Shown here: positions 1-13,422 of the stretch, in pieces
How positions within the stretch are numbered: position 1 is the stretch's first letter
Layout of the letters: every line of letters starts with the position of its first letter
Assembly: GCA_036365515.1 (NCBI GenBank)
Contig: CM070874.1
Coordinates: 43,585,083 to 43,649,082 of the forward strand
Direction of reading: 5' to 3'
Source of the DNA: Torymus aiolomorphi
Taxonomy: Eukaryota; Arthropoda; Insecta; Hymenoptera; Torymidae
Length of the DNA stretch: 64,000 bases
Made by a program: the position numbers and the translations under genes
Notes under the pieces: generated by a model
The model's database searches: none
The model's input: the letters and a program-made list of their open reading frames with translations, nothing else
Told to the model about the DNA's origin: nothing

Positions 1-1257
1 AATTTGTTTTCCTCTGAAAATATTTTCTGGAAATTTTATTCGGTTAAATTCTGTATGCAGAACAAATCATACATACATTTATTTTTCTCTACCAATTAAC
101 AAAATTTTTATTTAAATACTCTGAAACTATTCTGATTTTAAATTCAACTTTAGGAGATTTTATATAAAATCCAAATAGTGCGTATTCGCTAGTAAACGAA
201 TTTCATGTTAACGGCAGAATATATTCTCATAGAATAGCGTCCAAAGACTTCGCGCGTACATCTCGCGCATATAACTCGTATAAGTATAACCGAGCGAAGC
301 GCCAACTGATCGCGCGTAAGCATACTTCCTATAGTGCGTAGTGTAGTCATCTATTAGTTAGCGAGGATAGCTATTTTGCGCACTAATGCTAACGAAGGAA
401 TGATTAAATTGTTAAACAATTTATACAATTAATAATTATTTTAGAAAACAACCAATTTAATAAACACAAGTAAACTTGTAAATGAATAAATAATATTCGA
501 ATTGAATTTTGACTCAGCAGAAAACTAACTTTTGTGGAGATTTAGACAAATTAACAATTCAATCATCGCAGTGCACAGCGTAAACCGCGATTTAGCGCGA
601 TTAAATGGTTCACTCGCCCTTTACAAAAATTACATAAGCGAGTTTGGGCGAATTATCGTTAATTACGAAAAATTTAGAAACTTCGCAAATTCTGAAGAAG
701 ATTTTTAAATTTGTGCACTTCGTTCAGAATTCAATTTTTTTCTCCATTTTTTTATAATTATAGTTTTTTATAATTATAGTGATTAAATGAGGAATTCGAA
801 CGGGATTTATTAAAGTAACAAACCAATAATTTTTTTTTGTATCGGAGTATTAAGTCTCCGACAAAAACTTTAGAAACGTATTTTAGATTTTTCAACGAGT
901 AGCGCAATACTCTTCCAGCGAAATTCTGTTGGTGACACACTTTTTTTTCTTTTTCGTCTTTCTCTTCCGTTATAAACAATTAGCAAGAAACAACTGGAAG
1001 AAATATAATTCTAAGATATTTGAGAGTGCAAATCGAATAAAATAATTGAAACGCTAATTATTGAGCGAGACAAACGCTGAAAATCCCTAAAAGCAATTTC
1101 CTTTGCAATTCGTTTCCCTTTAAACGAACGAATTCCTCCGCGTAACGCTAGTTAATTTGTATATAATTGCATAGTTCAATAACTAATTAACAGATATATA
1201 TTTTTTTCTGTGCTTTATTACTTTGTTCTGTACATTACGTAAATTATAAAACGAAAA
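1..1257. other. AT-rich leader/flank of the Gypsy-type element, no gene
   Basis: No convincing gene. The stretch is AT-rich with a more CpG-containing patch at about 230-400, and leads directly into the gag start codon at 1258. It may hold the 5' LTR and primer-binding site of the downstream element. However, I could not find a matching copy after the integrase region, so no LTR boundary is claimed. Confidence 0.4.
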
Positions 1258-2853
1258 ATGTTTGACTTAGACGAAGTTACCTTCGACGAAACCATAGGCC
1301 TAGAGATCCAAGGATGGATCGTAAATTTAGAAGGCACACAAATGGACGCACCTCTAAGCGAACTAGGGCTGATAGCGAGCGGAACACCTTTGGCGAAATC
1401 AGATAGGTTATAAGGCGATTACGCGGTGACTACACTCAGGCCGATTTCACGCGCATATCGGATCAAAAAGATAAGACAGAAGCAATCGTAAGGCGCGACG
1501 GAAAACTGAGCGAATTCATCAATAGAGGAACGTTCAGCGAACGTATGACGAATGAACTGATCGCAAGGAAAAATGCGACAAGGCGCTTGCTTAGTGCACA
1601 AGCGCGCTATTCGTCAACGCCAAACTCTATAACAGAGACAAACCTCCAAAACCAGGACATGTCTCTGACCGGCGCGGCGAACGCAACCGATTTACCAATA
1701 TCAAGCGAACAACCGCAAAACGCCGAACAAGGGCGAACAGAAGGCGCATCAGCGCTCGCGCCGAATGAAGAAAGAAGAGAGGCCATAAGACTAGGCAAGG
1801 CCATCGCAAACGGTGAGTTCCCATCACCAGTAACCACAATATCAGGCGGTTAGTATGGGACGACGACGGCAGTAACGTCAACAATCACCATAGCGAATAC
1901 GCAAAGCACCAATACAGTGCATAGCGCCCCTCAATCAGTATTTACAACAAGAGTAAACCACCGCCCGGATAACCTTGTAAAGTGCCAAGAGTAGCGGTCA
2001 TACAGATTGTGCAAATGCAAGCCTTAACGCAGAAGTATCGCAAAGAAATATCGGAGTTGCAAATTCAGATGAGCCAACTCATATCGAGCACACGAACGCA
2101 TTTAAATATGCAAAATAGCGCAGCTCCCGATAGACAGAAAATTGTGAACTTTAGAGAAACATTCTCAATGCAATACCCGTAAAAGGCAAGCTCGGAAGTT
2201 AACGAGCAAAGCGCAGCCCTAAACGCAAATAGGCAGCGCGAAGCTGCACTAAATGCTGAGGTGACACCTTACAGGCCTCAGCGCGTACTCCCTGACAGCT
2301 TCAAGCCAATCTTCCCGAATGGCAAGAGCCTGGGGGGAGGGGGAACCAACCGAGTCTAGCGCAAAGCAGATACTCGGCTGGAACCAGCACGCTCCAACAC
2401 CCTTCGACCGTAGATATCGGACGAACGGTGAAGCAGTGGAAGTTGAAATTCTCAGGTGCAGAGGGCAGCAACATCAAAGAATTTATCGAACGCGTCAGCG
2501 AGTGCAGAGTGCTAGCACCGTATATCACGGATGAGGATCTGTTAAACGCCATGACAGAGCTCACGTCTGGGGTAGCGCGGCATTGGTGCCGCCAAGAGCA
2601 CCAGAAATGGCAATCGTGGCAGGATTTCTGCGAAGACGCACGTCGCTGCTACGGAGTTGATAAAAGATTCCAGCGACGACTACGCAAAGAAGCGGAATCG
2701 CGCACGCAGGGCCGAGAAGAGCCAATGCGTGATTATATCGTTTGCCTGCGTGCTATTTTAAGCAAATTTGACAGGCCATGGACTGAGGAGAGGCAGCTAG
2801 AACTCCTCTACGACAACATATTACCACGACTACAGTTCAAAGTCAGACAATAA
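1258..2853 (+). pseudogene. Gypsy-type element gag (capsid), broken
   Basis: An ATG at 1258 opens a 51-codon frame that ends at TAA 1411-1413. Coding potential then continues in another frame (about 1430-1853, residues such as FINRGTFSERMTNEL), again at 1982-2182, and then as a capsid-like segment at 2428-2850. The capsid segment has the usual Ty3/Gypsy gag feel: FSGAEGSNIKEFIERV, then a Trp/Arg-rich helical region with VARHWCRQ and AEPMRDYIV-like spacing. It ends in one in-frame stop (2851-2853), after which the same frame runs on into the protease region. The reading beginning at 2428 starts on GTG, so it is a continuation and not a real start. At least two frameshifts and two stops make this a pseudogene. 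Family assignment rests on order and motifs and is inferred. Confidence 0.7.
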
Positions 2854-3882
2854 GAAGTCGCGACTATAAATAAACTCATTGAACTAGCCCGAGAAGCAGA
2901 AGCACAACTGGAGGTCGAGCGGAACTTTAAAGAGCCGCCAAATCCAAAAGCGTGCATAATACCTAAGGTGGCCTATCAGAGCTCCTCTAACTCGGCAAAA
3001 CCACCATCGCCTCGCAATAAGAGCAGCTTAGCAGCCATAGCGGAGATCGCTAACCCGCATGATAAAGGGCTGGAAGCGGATGACGTAGCGCAGAAGACAT
3101 GCCTAGCGGCTGTCGCAGCACAATCCCCTGCAGACCTTAGCAAGCTAATTAGCAAGGTACTGGAGGAAAAACTGATGCAATTCGGCTTGAAACCGGACGA
3201 ACAATCGGATTCGTCCAAACCTAGCGGAGCCTCTGAACGCAAGGGCGCTTATCGCAAAAGTGGACGAAACAACCCGCCTATAGAGCGGAAAGGCTCTTCT
3301 CCTAGGAAGAGCGGCGGAGCCACACCGTCACTTAGGCTGGCCAGGCTACACCAAAGGCGATTGCCCCGAGTGTTCGGGAAACGACAAGCGGAACGACTAA
3401 ACACGTCTCCTGTCATTCTCTCACCCGATCGAGAGGCCTCCGCGAACAGCGACGCCCCGATAGCGTCGACTGAGTCAACCCCGGAGAAGCAGGAGAGAAG
3501 CACAAACGCTCCCTCTTCGGAGAAATATACCCGGTGGTACCTGCCTGTTGGAATAGGTGGATCTCGCGTGCACGCTCTGTGCGACTCAGGTGCTTCACGC
3601 ACAACCCTTGGCCGGGTCGGCCTCCAAATTACTTCCGAGTGCGGAAAAACTATTACACCTCACAAAGGGCGAGGGGCACAACTTGCTGATGGCAATAATG
3701 TCTCCATTCTCGGCCACGTCGAGTTACTCTTCGACATCGCCGGCGTTCGTCGCTATATCGATGCAATCATCATAGACGAGCTTGATGCGGATTGTCTCCT
3801 TGGCGCAGACTTCATGCGAAAATTTAACGCTGTTCTGTGGCCCCGAGAGGCAACTCTCAGTATAGAGGGCGGAAAGGAGTGA
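2854..3882 (+). pseudogene. Gypsy-type gag C-terminus and aspartic protease
   Basis: This is the same frame as the capsid segment, after a single stop. The first 150 residues are Lys/Ser/Pro-rich, as expected for a nucleocapsid linker. A CCHC zinc knuckle should lie here but is not in the open frame. Instead bases 3332-3382 in another frame read GYTKGDCPEC, so the knuckle has been pushed out of frame. The retropepsin active site is visible as CDSGASRTT (DSGA at 3583-3594), followed by a LLGADFM motif typical of the second half of retroviral-type proteases. The frame closes at TGA 3880-3882, but the next bases continue in the same frame into an RT-like N-terminus, so this stop is probably another lesion. 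Confidence 0.7.
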
Positions 3883-4143
3883 GTACCGCAACAATTATCC
3901 TCGTTGAATGAGGATGGAGCAGAGGCGATCCATCTCCACTCCGTCGGTCTCGCTGACGTGGATAAAGCCGAGAGAGAACTAATTCAAGCTCTACTGGAGC
4001 GACTGCTCCCTGCCAGCGACGCGCCTCTGGGATGCACTAAATGGGCCGAGCATAATATCGAGATTATCAGCTCTCGGCCCAATAAACAAAAATATTACCC
4101 TGTCTCCAGGAAGCTGGAGGAGGAAATGCATGAGCACGTATGA
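3883..4143 (+). pseudogene. Gypsy reverse transcriptase, N-terminal stub only
   Basis: About 80 codons read AEHNIEI...RPNKQKYYPVSRKLEEEMHEH, the conserved run-in to Gypsy RT in which the substrate-loop region precedes the first catalytic block. Everything that should follow (the YxDD core, thumb, connection and most of RNase H) is absent. The next recognisable sequence, beginning at about 4135, is the last turn of RNase H. This is an internal deletion that removed the polymerase. The element could not have moved autonomously afterwards. Confidence 0.65.
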
Positions 4144-4546
4144 CTTCGAGATCGTCCACCGCAAAGGTTCTCTCAATTATGTACCAGACGCGCTGTCTCG
4201 CATGTACGAAGACGAGACAGACGTCGAGCTAGCGTCGATAGAGGTGGCTGAGGAGATCACAGAGGCCTGGTACAAGCGCATGTTCGCATCTGTCGCCCCC
4301 AACCCGACTGATCATCCCTATTGGAAGATTGTTCATGGGCGTCTTTATAGGTATCGTCCCAATCCGATGATAGAGGATTTAATGGAGGACGAAGACGCCT
4401 GTAAGTTGGGTTTACCGGCGGAAAAACGCGAGAGCGCCCTGCTGGAAAGTCACGCAGGGCCAACGGCTGGACATTTGGGCCGAGCGAAAACGGTAGCGCG
4501 TGTATCGCTATATTATTATTGGTTGTCCATGCGCAGAGACTGCTGA
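4135..4546 (+). pseudogene. RNase H tail plus integrase zinc-binding N-terminus
   Basis: The segment begins with YDFEIVHRKGSLNYVPDALSR, the very C-terminal signature of Gypsy RNase H. It continues through a linker to ESHAGPTAGHLGRAKT, the His-His half of the HHCC integrase zinc finger. The frame closes at 4544-4546 just before the Cys-Cys half, which appears in the next frame (CSICQQCK at about 4560). The deletion junction with the RT stub lies within about 4125-4145. Confidence 0.65.
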
Positions 4547-5585
4547 CTTCGTGCGCACCTGCTCGATTTGCCAACAGTGCAAAGTGCAACAGACGGCACC
4601 GACTGGCCTTATGGGCAGCCGCCGCGCTGTGCGCCCTTGGCAAACCGTGGCTGGCGACGTAATGGGGCCTCTACCTAGATCGCCTCGAGGCTATGAATAT
4701 CTACTTGTATTCATGGACCTTTTCTCTCTCTGGATTGGGTGCGTTTCCATTCGCAAAGCGAATGCGCAGACGATCCGAAAGGAACTTATCGAGCGCGTCT
4801 TCTTGCGATTCGGTCTGCCCGAGGTCTTCCACTCGGACAATGGGACCGAATTCAAGAACAAAGCGTTAGACAAGTTCCTGGAAGAGCATGAAGTGACGCA
4901 CACTACAATTCCACCGTATCACGCGCAAACCAATCCGGTAGAGCGAGGTAACCGTACGATGAAGACGATGATTACGTCGTATCTTGAAAACAATCATCGT
5001 GACTGGAACTTATGCATCCCAGAGTTGACGTACGCCTATAACACGACTGTACAGGAGTCAACCGGCTGGAGCCCGGCTTTCCTAAATTTAGGCAGGCAGT
5101 CGACTCCCCCAATTTCTCTCCGGCGTCGCGAAGAGCGAGCCGCAGAAGAGCATGCCGGGTCGACGAAACTCGAAAGCTGGCGCACTTGCATGCTCAAGCT
5201 ACCAGACGTACAGCAAATAGCTGCGGATAGCGCCGCAAACGCGCAAAAGCGACAAGCACGCTACTACAATGCGTCACGCCGCGAAGTGCATTTTAGCATA
5301 GGCGACAAAGTCTGGAAGCGAAATCGCGTGCTTTCGTCCGCCTTACAAGGCGTAGCCGCGAAACTAGCTCCAAAATTCGCCGGCCCATACACGATCGCCT
5401 CGCAGCTAGGGTCGAACGTGTATGAGGTCGTCGACCAGGACGGAAAATCCATGGGGAAAGCCCGCGTGGAAGACCTTCCACGAAACCCTTCCACGAAAGG
5501 GCGGCTAGTGAGGAAGATTCGGAGGGAGAATAAGCCGAAGCGAGTCCCCCGGAAGTTAGCGAAGAGCGCAACGCCTCTCCAATGA
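4500..5585 (+). pseudogene. Gypsy-type integrase, catalytic and C-terminal domains
   Basis: The best-preserved part of this element, about 345 residues. It starts inside the HHCC finger (CSICQQCK) and carries all three catalytic acidic residues of the DDE core: GDVMGPLP, FHSDNGTEF and TNPVERGNR. Downstream is a GPY/F-like module (FAGPYTIASQLGSNVYEVV) that in this family contributes to DNA binding and multimerisation. There is no chromodomain. The stop TGA (5583-5585) overlaps the ATG of a small basic reading frame. The N-terminal half of the zinc finger is in another frame, so the enzyme as encoded is incomplete. Confidence 0.8.
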
Positions 5586-5836
5586 GTCATAGTACAAACA
5601 AAGGCCGAGATTCACCTCGCCTGGTGGTGAAGCAAAACGCGCAGATTCTCGGTAGACAAGCGGACAAGCGAACACTGGTCGCAAACGGCGCTGACGAGCG
5701 ACCAACGCAATCAAATACCAGTAACGCTGCAACGCCTCTACCCAGACCACGCGGGCGACCCGCAGGTTCGAAAAACTACCCGCATGACAGCGCACTCTCC
5801 TCGGCGCACGAGAGCGATGACTGGCTGTGCAGGTGA
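5582..5836 (+). CDS. small basic ORF overlapping integrase, AT-hook-like
   Basis: An 84-codon frame whose ATG overlaps the integrase stop codon in an ATGA arrangement, typical of translational coupling by stop-restart. The product is rich in Arg, Lys, Ser and Asn and contains RPRGRPAGSKN, which matches the GRP core of an AT-hook. No other domain is visible. In this position it could be an extra downstream retroelement ORF, or the C-terminal tail of pol pushed into a new frame. The AT-hook reading is inferred from a single short motif. Confidence 0.35.
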   Translation: MSHSTNKGRDSPRLVVKQNAQILGRQADKRTLVANGADERPTQSNTSNAATPLPRPRGRPAGSKNYPHDSALSSAHESDDWLCR

Positions 5837-6711
5837 ATAAACCAACCTAACTCCTTCTACAAGCGAGCACCCAGCGATTTTGGCCAGGAAAGCCGAAGAA
5901 GAGACCAAGCGCTAGATTCCGTGAGCAGGCGAAGAATGACAGAATTTTTTTATATATTATTACTCTTATAGGTTGTGTACGTGTACCTCAAGCGATCTGT
6001 GCTAAAACTATAATAAATAGTAATTCTTGGTACCTGCCGAGTTTTTCTATGGGTAGTTAGTTCCTCACTCCTTATAACTTTAGCTTCATCTCCTTTTACT
6101 TTTTTTTTGTTGGACGCTTTTTTTTCACTTTTTCTTCTGTTTTTGTTGTTCTTGTATTTTGCATGCCGACAAGGAGAGAGAGCAAGGTCGAGCTGGCACG
6201 CTGGTCAGCAGTCAGCGTCTGGGGGAGGGGCGCGTGACGGATAATTTCTCATCCGCCGGACAACTCTCTCTCGTCGCTCATATCATTCACATATATATCA
6301 TAGTTCTGTTACAGGTGCCGAGAGCGCAAGAGAAGCCCTTGCTGCAGGGTGAGTAAGAGAGACAGATAGAGCGAGAGAGGGGGCATTCTTGCGAGCGCGC
6401 AGAGAGAGCGCGCTAAGTAGTATTGTTCTGGCCTTAAGAGCGCACAGGTCGACACCGAAATCTTCGGTTTAGGACCGTCCGACTTTTTCCGCAAAATATC
6501 AGGGCGCGACTGCGCTAATCCCCGTTGAGGATACCACGCGTATTCGCTTCGTAGCGTAGAGCCGCGCGTCCAATCGTTATGCTGTGCGTCCTCGCTGATC
6601 ACGAGGACGAAGCGACCTACGCTAGGGCGGACGAGCGCCAAGGACACGACCACGAGCGAGCCGTTCGAGGCACCGGCGACGCAGTCACTATAAGTGCCTA
6701 CTCGACCGTAC

Positions 6712-6713
<2 letters not shown>
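5837..6713. other. Region downstream of Gypsy element, no gene
   Basis: Begins with material that may include the element's 3' end (a polyadenylation-like AATAAA near 6013). After 6150 the DNA becomes GC-richer with GA-rich tracts (6160-6430). A segment at 6321-6349 is flanked by splice-like CAG and GTGAGT, but nothing ties it to a gene. No LTR copy could be matched. Confidence 0.4.
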
Positions 6714-6745
<32 letters not shown>

Positions 6746-6803
6746 CGCGCGCGCGCGTGCGTGCGTGCGTGCGTGCGTGCGTGTGTGTGTGTGTGTGTGT
6801 GTA
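6714..6803. repeat. Compound microsatellite (CT)n-(CG)n-(GTGC)n-(GT)n
   Basis: An uninterrupted series of dinucleotide and tetranucleotide runs. It starts as CT, passes through CG, then GTGC, and ends as GT. Reading frames across it are low-complexity artefacts. Confidence 0.95.
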
Positions 6804-7114
6804 ATATGTTTGTAAATTGGTACTTTTGAGGAGATGTGAACCTTTCGCTCAGAGTTCGAACAATGTGACTAAAGAAATAATGACCCTCAGGTTACCGACT
6901 CTGGGAAAAGGGAGTATAAATTTCTCCTCAAAAGTCGCGATTTTTGCGTTGAGAAATTTGAGGAGTTTCTTCAAAATGCCGACATCTCTTCAAAAGTACC
7001 GATCTATACGTTGATATCTCCTCAAATATACCAATTCCCATAGTTATAGTTTTATATATATATATATTAACCGACTCTTTACTCCCGACTAGCCGATACA
7101 ACTATATATATATG
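6804..7114. other. Short diverged repeats, no gene
   Basis: Several short, imperfect copies of a phrase resembling CTCCTCAAAAGT / CTCTTCAAAAGTACCGAT occur between 6825 and 7030, followed by a TA run (7053-7070, 7103-7113). The TA run abuts the left edge of the large palindrome. No coding potential. Confidence 0.5.
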
Positions 7115-8473
7115 GGATATTTCAGGTGAAGTCAGCAGCTCAAAATTTTAAAATCGCTCAAAACTCGTTTTCTTTTAGTTTTTTATGAAAAAAAAATGTT
7201 CCTCAAATTTTAGGTCAATATTTGCAAAAATAAAAAAGCTATGCAAAATTGAAAATTCAATTTTTTTGCAATTTTTTGTTAAAATCCAAGTTTGTTCATT
7301 TTTTAACCCAAAATTTTGAAACTTTTTGTATAGAACATTGATTGGCAAAAAGTGTGCATTTTCTCTGTAGAATATGCCAGCATTTATTTTATGACCCTTT
7401 TTGAAAGTCTCTGATTGGCTGCTTCTTAGTATACCTTCATCGAAGGATATTGAGGCTGCAGCGAAATATTTTTTATTCGACAAAATTTTTTTGTATTCTT
7501 CTTCGAAAACCCTTCAAAATGCTTTTTTGATCAATACTGGCTGAGCAAAGGGAAAAAAGTTACAATTTTTTTAAATATCAAGCAAAATCTGTAATTTCAA
7601 TTTTTGATAACATGATTAATGGAACTGAATATTATTCATACATCTTATGGCATGGATCGTACCACTGAATTTTGGTAGAGCATCAAATAGAACATTATAA
7701 ATATCTATTTTCAATAATATTAGGTTTATACAATAAGCGATACCTAATTATGAATGAAATTATGAGTCTGTATGCTTGATTTCATTTTGACAGCTTTATA
7801 GTAATTAACCTCTATAGCTTAATTTATTATTAATTCATAATTAGGTATCGCTTGTTGTGTAAGCCTAATATTATTGAAAATAGATACATATAATGTTCTA
7901 TTTGATGCTCTAACAAAATTCAGTGGTACGGTCCATGCCATAAGATGTATGAATAATATTCAGTTTCATTAATCATATTATCAAAAACTGAAATTATGGA
8001 TTTTTCTTGATATTTCAAAAAATTGTAACTTTTTTCCCTTTGCTCGGCCAGTATTGATCAAAAAAGCATTTTGAAGGGTTTTCGATGAAGAATACAAAAA
8101 AATTTTGTCGAATAAAAAATATTTGGCCGCAGCCTCAATATCCTTCGATGAAGGTATACTAAGAAGCAGCCAATCAGAGACTTTCAAAAAGGGTCATAAA
8201 ATAAATGCTGGCATATTCTACAGAAAAAATGCAAACTTTTTGCCAATCAATGTTCTATACAAAAAGTTTCAAGATTTTGAGTTAAAAAATTAATAAACTT
8301 GGATTTTAACAAAAAATTGCAAAAAAATTGAATTTTCAATCTTGCATAGCTTTTTTATTTTTGCAAATATCGACCTAAAGTTTGAGGAACATTTTTTTTT
8401 TCATAAAAAACTAAAAGAAAACGAGTTTTGAGCGATTTTAAAATTTTGAGCTGCTGACTTCACCTGAAATATC

Positions 8474-8474
<1 letters not shown>
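7115..8474. repeat. 1.36 kb palindrome (foldback element)
   Basis: The left arm (about 7115-7755) and right arm (about 7833-8474) are reverse complements of each other over roughly 640 bp, with a spacer of only about 77 bp. The outer tips read GGATATTTCAGGTGAAGTCA on the left and its complement on the right. The arms differ by scattered substitutions and small indels, so they are not a recent assembly duplication. Short reading frames occur symmetrically in both arms and are mirror images of one another. Microsatellites abut both ends: TA on the left, CA on the right. I infer a foldback-type element or a long hairpin RNA source; no transposase is present. Confidence 0.85.
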
Positions 8475-10110
<1,636 letters not shown>

Positions 10111-10547
10111 ATTTATTTATTTATTTATTTATTTCCAGAAAATATTTACATTACATTATTATATACGAAATATACATAAGTAAGTAAATCCTACTGAGGC
10201 AAATATTATTGCCTGTGTGTAGATCTGGTACACAGAAAACTTACAAACTAAAAAAATATTACAAACTACAAAATTCTTAAAAAACTATATAATGGTATGT
10301 GCGTAGTGTTTGTTAACCCTGATTAAAAAAACCCATTCATTCCTTTAAAAAGCTGTTAGTTGAATCGACTTTAATGAGGATTTTTTACTGACTTAATACA
10401 TGGACTATATAGGGAATTTAATAGGATCCAATAGGATTTAATATTTTTTTTTAATCAGGGAACATCGATAAAATCCATTGTAGTACATAAATAACAGTTA
10501 AATAATTTGTTAGATATATTGGTTAAGATTTAATTATTATTTTGAAA

Positions 10548-12356
10548 TTATATTGCATCTTTTACTATAAACATTTTTAATTTTTTCTTCATTAATTGTC
10601 TACTTAAATTCATAACTTTGAGATCCTTAGATAGCCCATTAAAGACCCTTATAGCTTCATTGTAGCTATTTTTATCACTAATTCTTTTATCACATTTAGG
10701 TAATTGAATTGTTTTGTTTCTGGTCTTGCTCGCACTGTTTATATATTTATTTCTTAATGTAGAATAATGTAAGGATATTGACTCTAACTGGAATAATTTT
10801 TTTATTTCAAGAGGTGGATTAGTTTGAGAGAATTTATTTTTATTTATGATTTTCAATATTTTGTTTTGTGTTGATTGTATTAGTTTCATATTATTATCGT
10901 ACGCACCACCCCAGGCAATTACCCCATAATTGATTAGACTATGAAAGAAAGCATAATATATTATCATTAATGTTTTTGTATCCATCATATTTTTTATCTT
11001 GGCAAAGACAAAAATTAGGTATTTGGTTTTTTTAATGATATATCTTATATGCTTATCCCATTTCATATTGTAGTCGAAATACAGCCCTAAGTATTTATGA
11101 CTTTCAACTCTTTTTATTAATTGCGTTCCTATTTTGATGTTTAGTGTGCCAGGTACACTATCACAGTAGTTTCCGAGAGTCATATAGACCGTTTTATCTA
11201 TATTTAGCGACAGTTTATTTTGTGCAAGCCACTTGGCCACATGATTAAGGTAAGCACACATTTTTTCCTGAGCTGAGGACCACATGTTATCACTTGATAT
11301 GATAACCGTGTTATCAGCATAGGACATGATTGTGTCATTTTGCATACTTCCTAGTAAGTCATTGACATAAAGTATAAAAAGTAATGGTCCTAATATAGTT
11401 CCTTGGGGAACACCCGTGGTAAATTCTTTATATTCACTTTTACAGTCTTGAATTTTTACTCTTTGCCGCCTATCTGTGAGATAGCTAGTCATCAGTTTTA
11501 AGGCACTACCCCTTACTCCATATCGTTCAAGCTTATCTAAAAGAACTCTATGATTAACAGTGTCAAATGCTTTGGCTAAGTCTAGAAAAGCAACAATTAT
11601 TGGTTTACTTTTATCTAAGTTTTCGTATATGATATTTGATATATAATTTAATGCGTCAGTAGTTCCCCTATTTTTAACGAAGCCGTATTGTTTTTCTGAT
11701 ATTATGTTATGTTTTTCAAAAAAGTGGTATAATCTATTATAAATTATTTTTTCAAAAATTTTTGCAATGTTCGATATTAAAGAGATTGGTCTGTAATTAT
11801 TGATATTAGATTTTTCACCAGCCTTGTAAATAGGGACTACCTCAGCATTTTTGAGCGCGTCAGGCCAGATAGATTTCACAATACATAAATTGAAGATATA
11901 TTCTAAGGGCACACATATATATTCAGAGAGAATTTTCAATGATTTAGCGTTAATATTGTCTACACCTCCAGATTTATTTTTCAATGTATTGATTATTTTG
12001 TATATCTCAGCAAAATCTGTCGGACGAAAGAAAATAGATTCAGGATTCCTATCTGGAAGTTTCAGGTTATTATTATTTATATTAGCAAATTGAGCACTCA
12101 AATTTGGTCCTATTTTACAAAAATAGGTGTTCATAGCATTTGCTATATCAGTTTTATTTTCGATTTTTTGATTGTTATCGTATATATATTTTATTGGATT
12201 ATCATGCACACTATTTCTCCCTAATTTAGTTTTAATTATGTTCCATAATTCCCTAGAGTTTCCGCTATTTCGTTTTACCATTTCCTTTTCATATTTAAAT
12301 TTTGCTTCTTTAATAACTTTGTTCAATATCTTAGTGTAATTTGTATACTCTTTTTT
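10548..12356 (-). pseudogene. LINE ORF2, reverse transcriptase half (YADN box)
   Basis: About 600 residues in the frame that joins the endonuclease half after one frameshift; the first residues use a TTG and are not a start. RT blocks appear in order: NNYRPISLISNIAKIFEK, KNRGTTDALNYI, AFLDLAKAFDTVNH, TGVPQGTILGPLLF, then the catalytic box SYADNTVII, and VESHKYLGLYFD in the thumb region. The box should be YADD. The second Asp is Asn (codon AAC, 11310-11312 on the plus strand), a one-base change that removes a metal ligand. The C-terminus has no RNase H domain. As written the enzyme should be inactive. Confidence 0.8.
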
Positions 12357-13420
12357 AGGGCTTCAGAAGTGGGATTGTTTTTCCATAAGATATACAGTGT
12401 CTCTTTAGTAGTACACGAGACTATAATAGCACTAGTAATCCAATTTTTTCTCGGAAGTTTATTTTTAAATTGTTTTTTGGTAGTGGACGCATCAATACAA
12501 TTATTTATCATGTCTATTAATGCGTTAACTGCAAGATTAGGATCCTGCATAGACAATATTGAGTACCAGTTTGAATTATTTGCAACATGTTTTAACTTGT
12601 TGTAATTAATTGATTTCATATTGAATTTGTTCGGCTGATTTATTTCTAATTTATCTATAGTTATAAATAATGGGTAGTGATCATTAAATGGATTCGTTAT
12701 TTTAAATGAATTAATATTTATATTTTTAGTTTTTATATAGAAATTGTCGATGCAGGTACCTCTTTTATTATCAGATGAAGGCCTTGTTATTCCAGTAAAG
12801 CATGGCGTAAATTTATATTCCAAGAGATCATTTAAAAATTCTTGTGTTATAAGGTTATCTGTTGAGTCAGTCTTACTAAAATTTTCGTCTAATATATCAA
12901 TGTTAAAATCCCCAATTATACAATGGTTCTTAGTATTTAATTGATCTCTTAGGAATTTTTTCAGGCTATGTACAAATTCATACTTTTTTATATTGTGTGA
13001 TCTATAGATCGCTGAGATTCTTACAGTTTCGGTGCCAATTAATTTTATAACCGAGCTTAAGATACGTATGTTGTCGACCACTATAATTTCTGTGTGTTCA
13101 GATAGTTCATCCTTTATATACATCATAACTCCATCTGCTTTATTCATTTTACTCTCACTATAGTAACTTTTGTAACCTGATATGTTGTACAATGGAGTAT
13201 ATTGCACATTCCAAGATTCAGTACATATAATGACACTTGGTCTTACGGCTAAACATTCAATAAAAGTTTCAAGTTTTTCAAAGTTTTGTTTTACACTTCT
13301 AATATTTACACATAAAATCAAATTTTTACCTTTATCGATACTTTTATTGAGTGTTTGTACATTACCAAAAGCTTGTTCTTTTTGTGAGATAACTTCAAAA
13401 TTTAGTTGTTGTTGATCCAT
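12323..13420 (-). pseudogene. LINE ORF2, endonuclease half
   Basis: Starts at ATG 13418-13420, two bases after the ORF1 stop. The AP-endonuclease-like fold that nicks target DNA for target-primed reverse transcription is recognisable from CVNIRSV near the start, the catalytic Glu in CTESW, GDFNIDIL (the Asp-Asn pair), and the terminal block NDHYPLF. The terminal block carries Asn where most relatives have Ser before the catalytic Asp-His. The frame ends at 12323-12325 because of a single-base frameshift in an A6 run (about 12352-12357). In the shifted frame the protein continues directly into the RT half, so the two frames are one ancestral ORF2. Confidence 0.75.
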
Positions 13421-13422
13421 GT

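Noticed and set aside
230..400. 5' LTR of the first Gypsy-type element
   Set aside because: No matching 3' copy could be found after 5840, so boundaries would be guesswork.
7175..8293. Matching short frames in both palindrome arms
   Set aside because: They are the same sequence read on opposite strands of an inverted repeat. There is no start context, splice signal or homology to support a protein.
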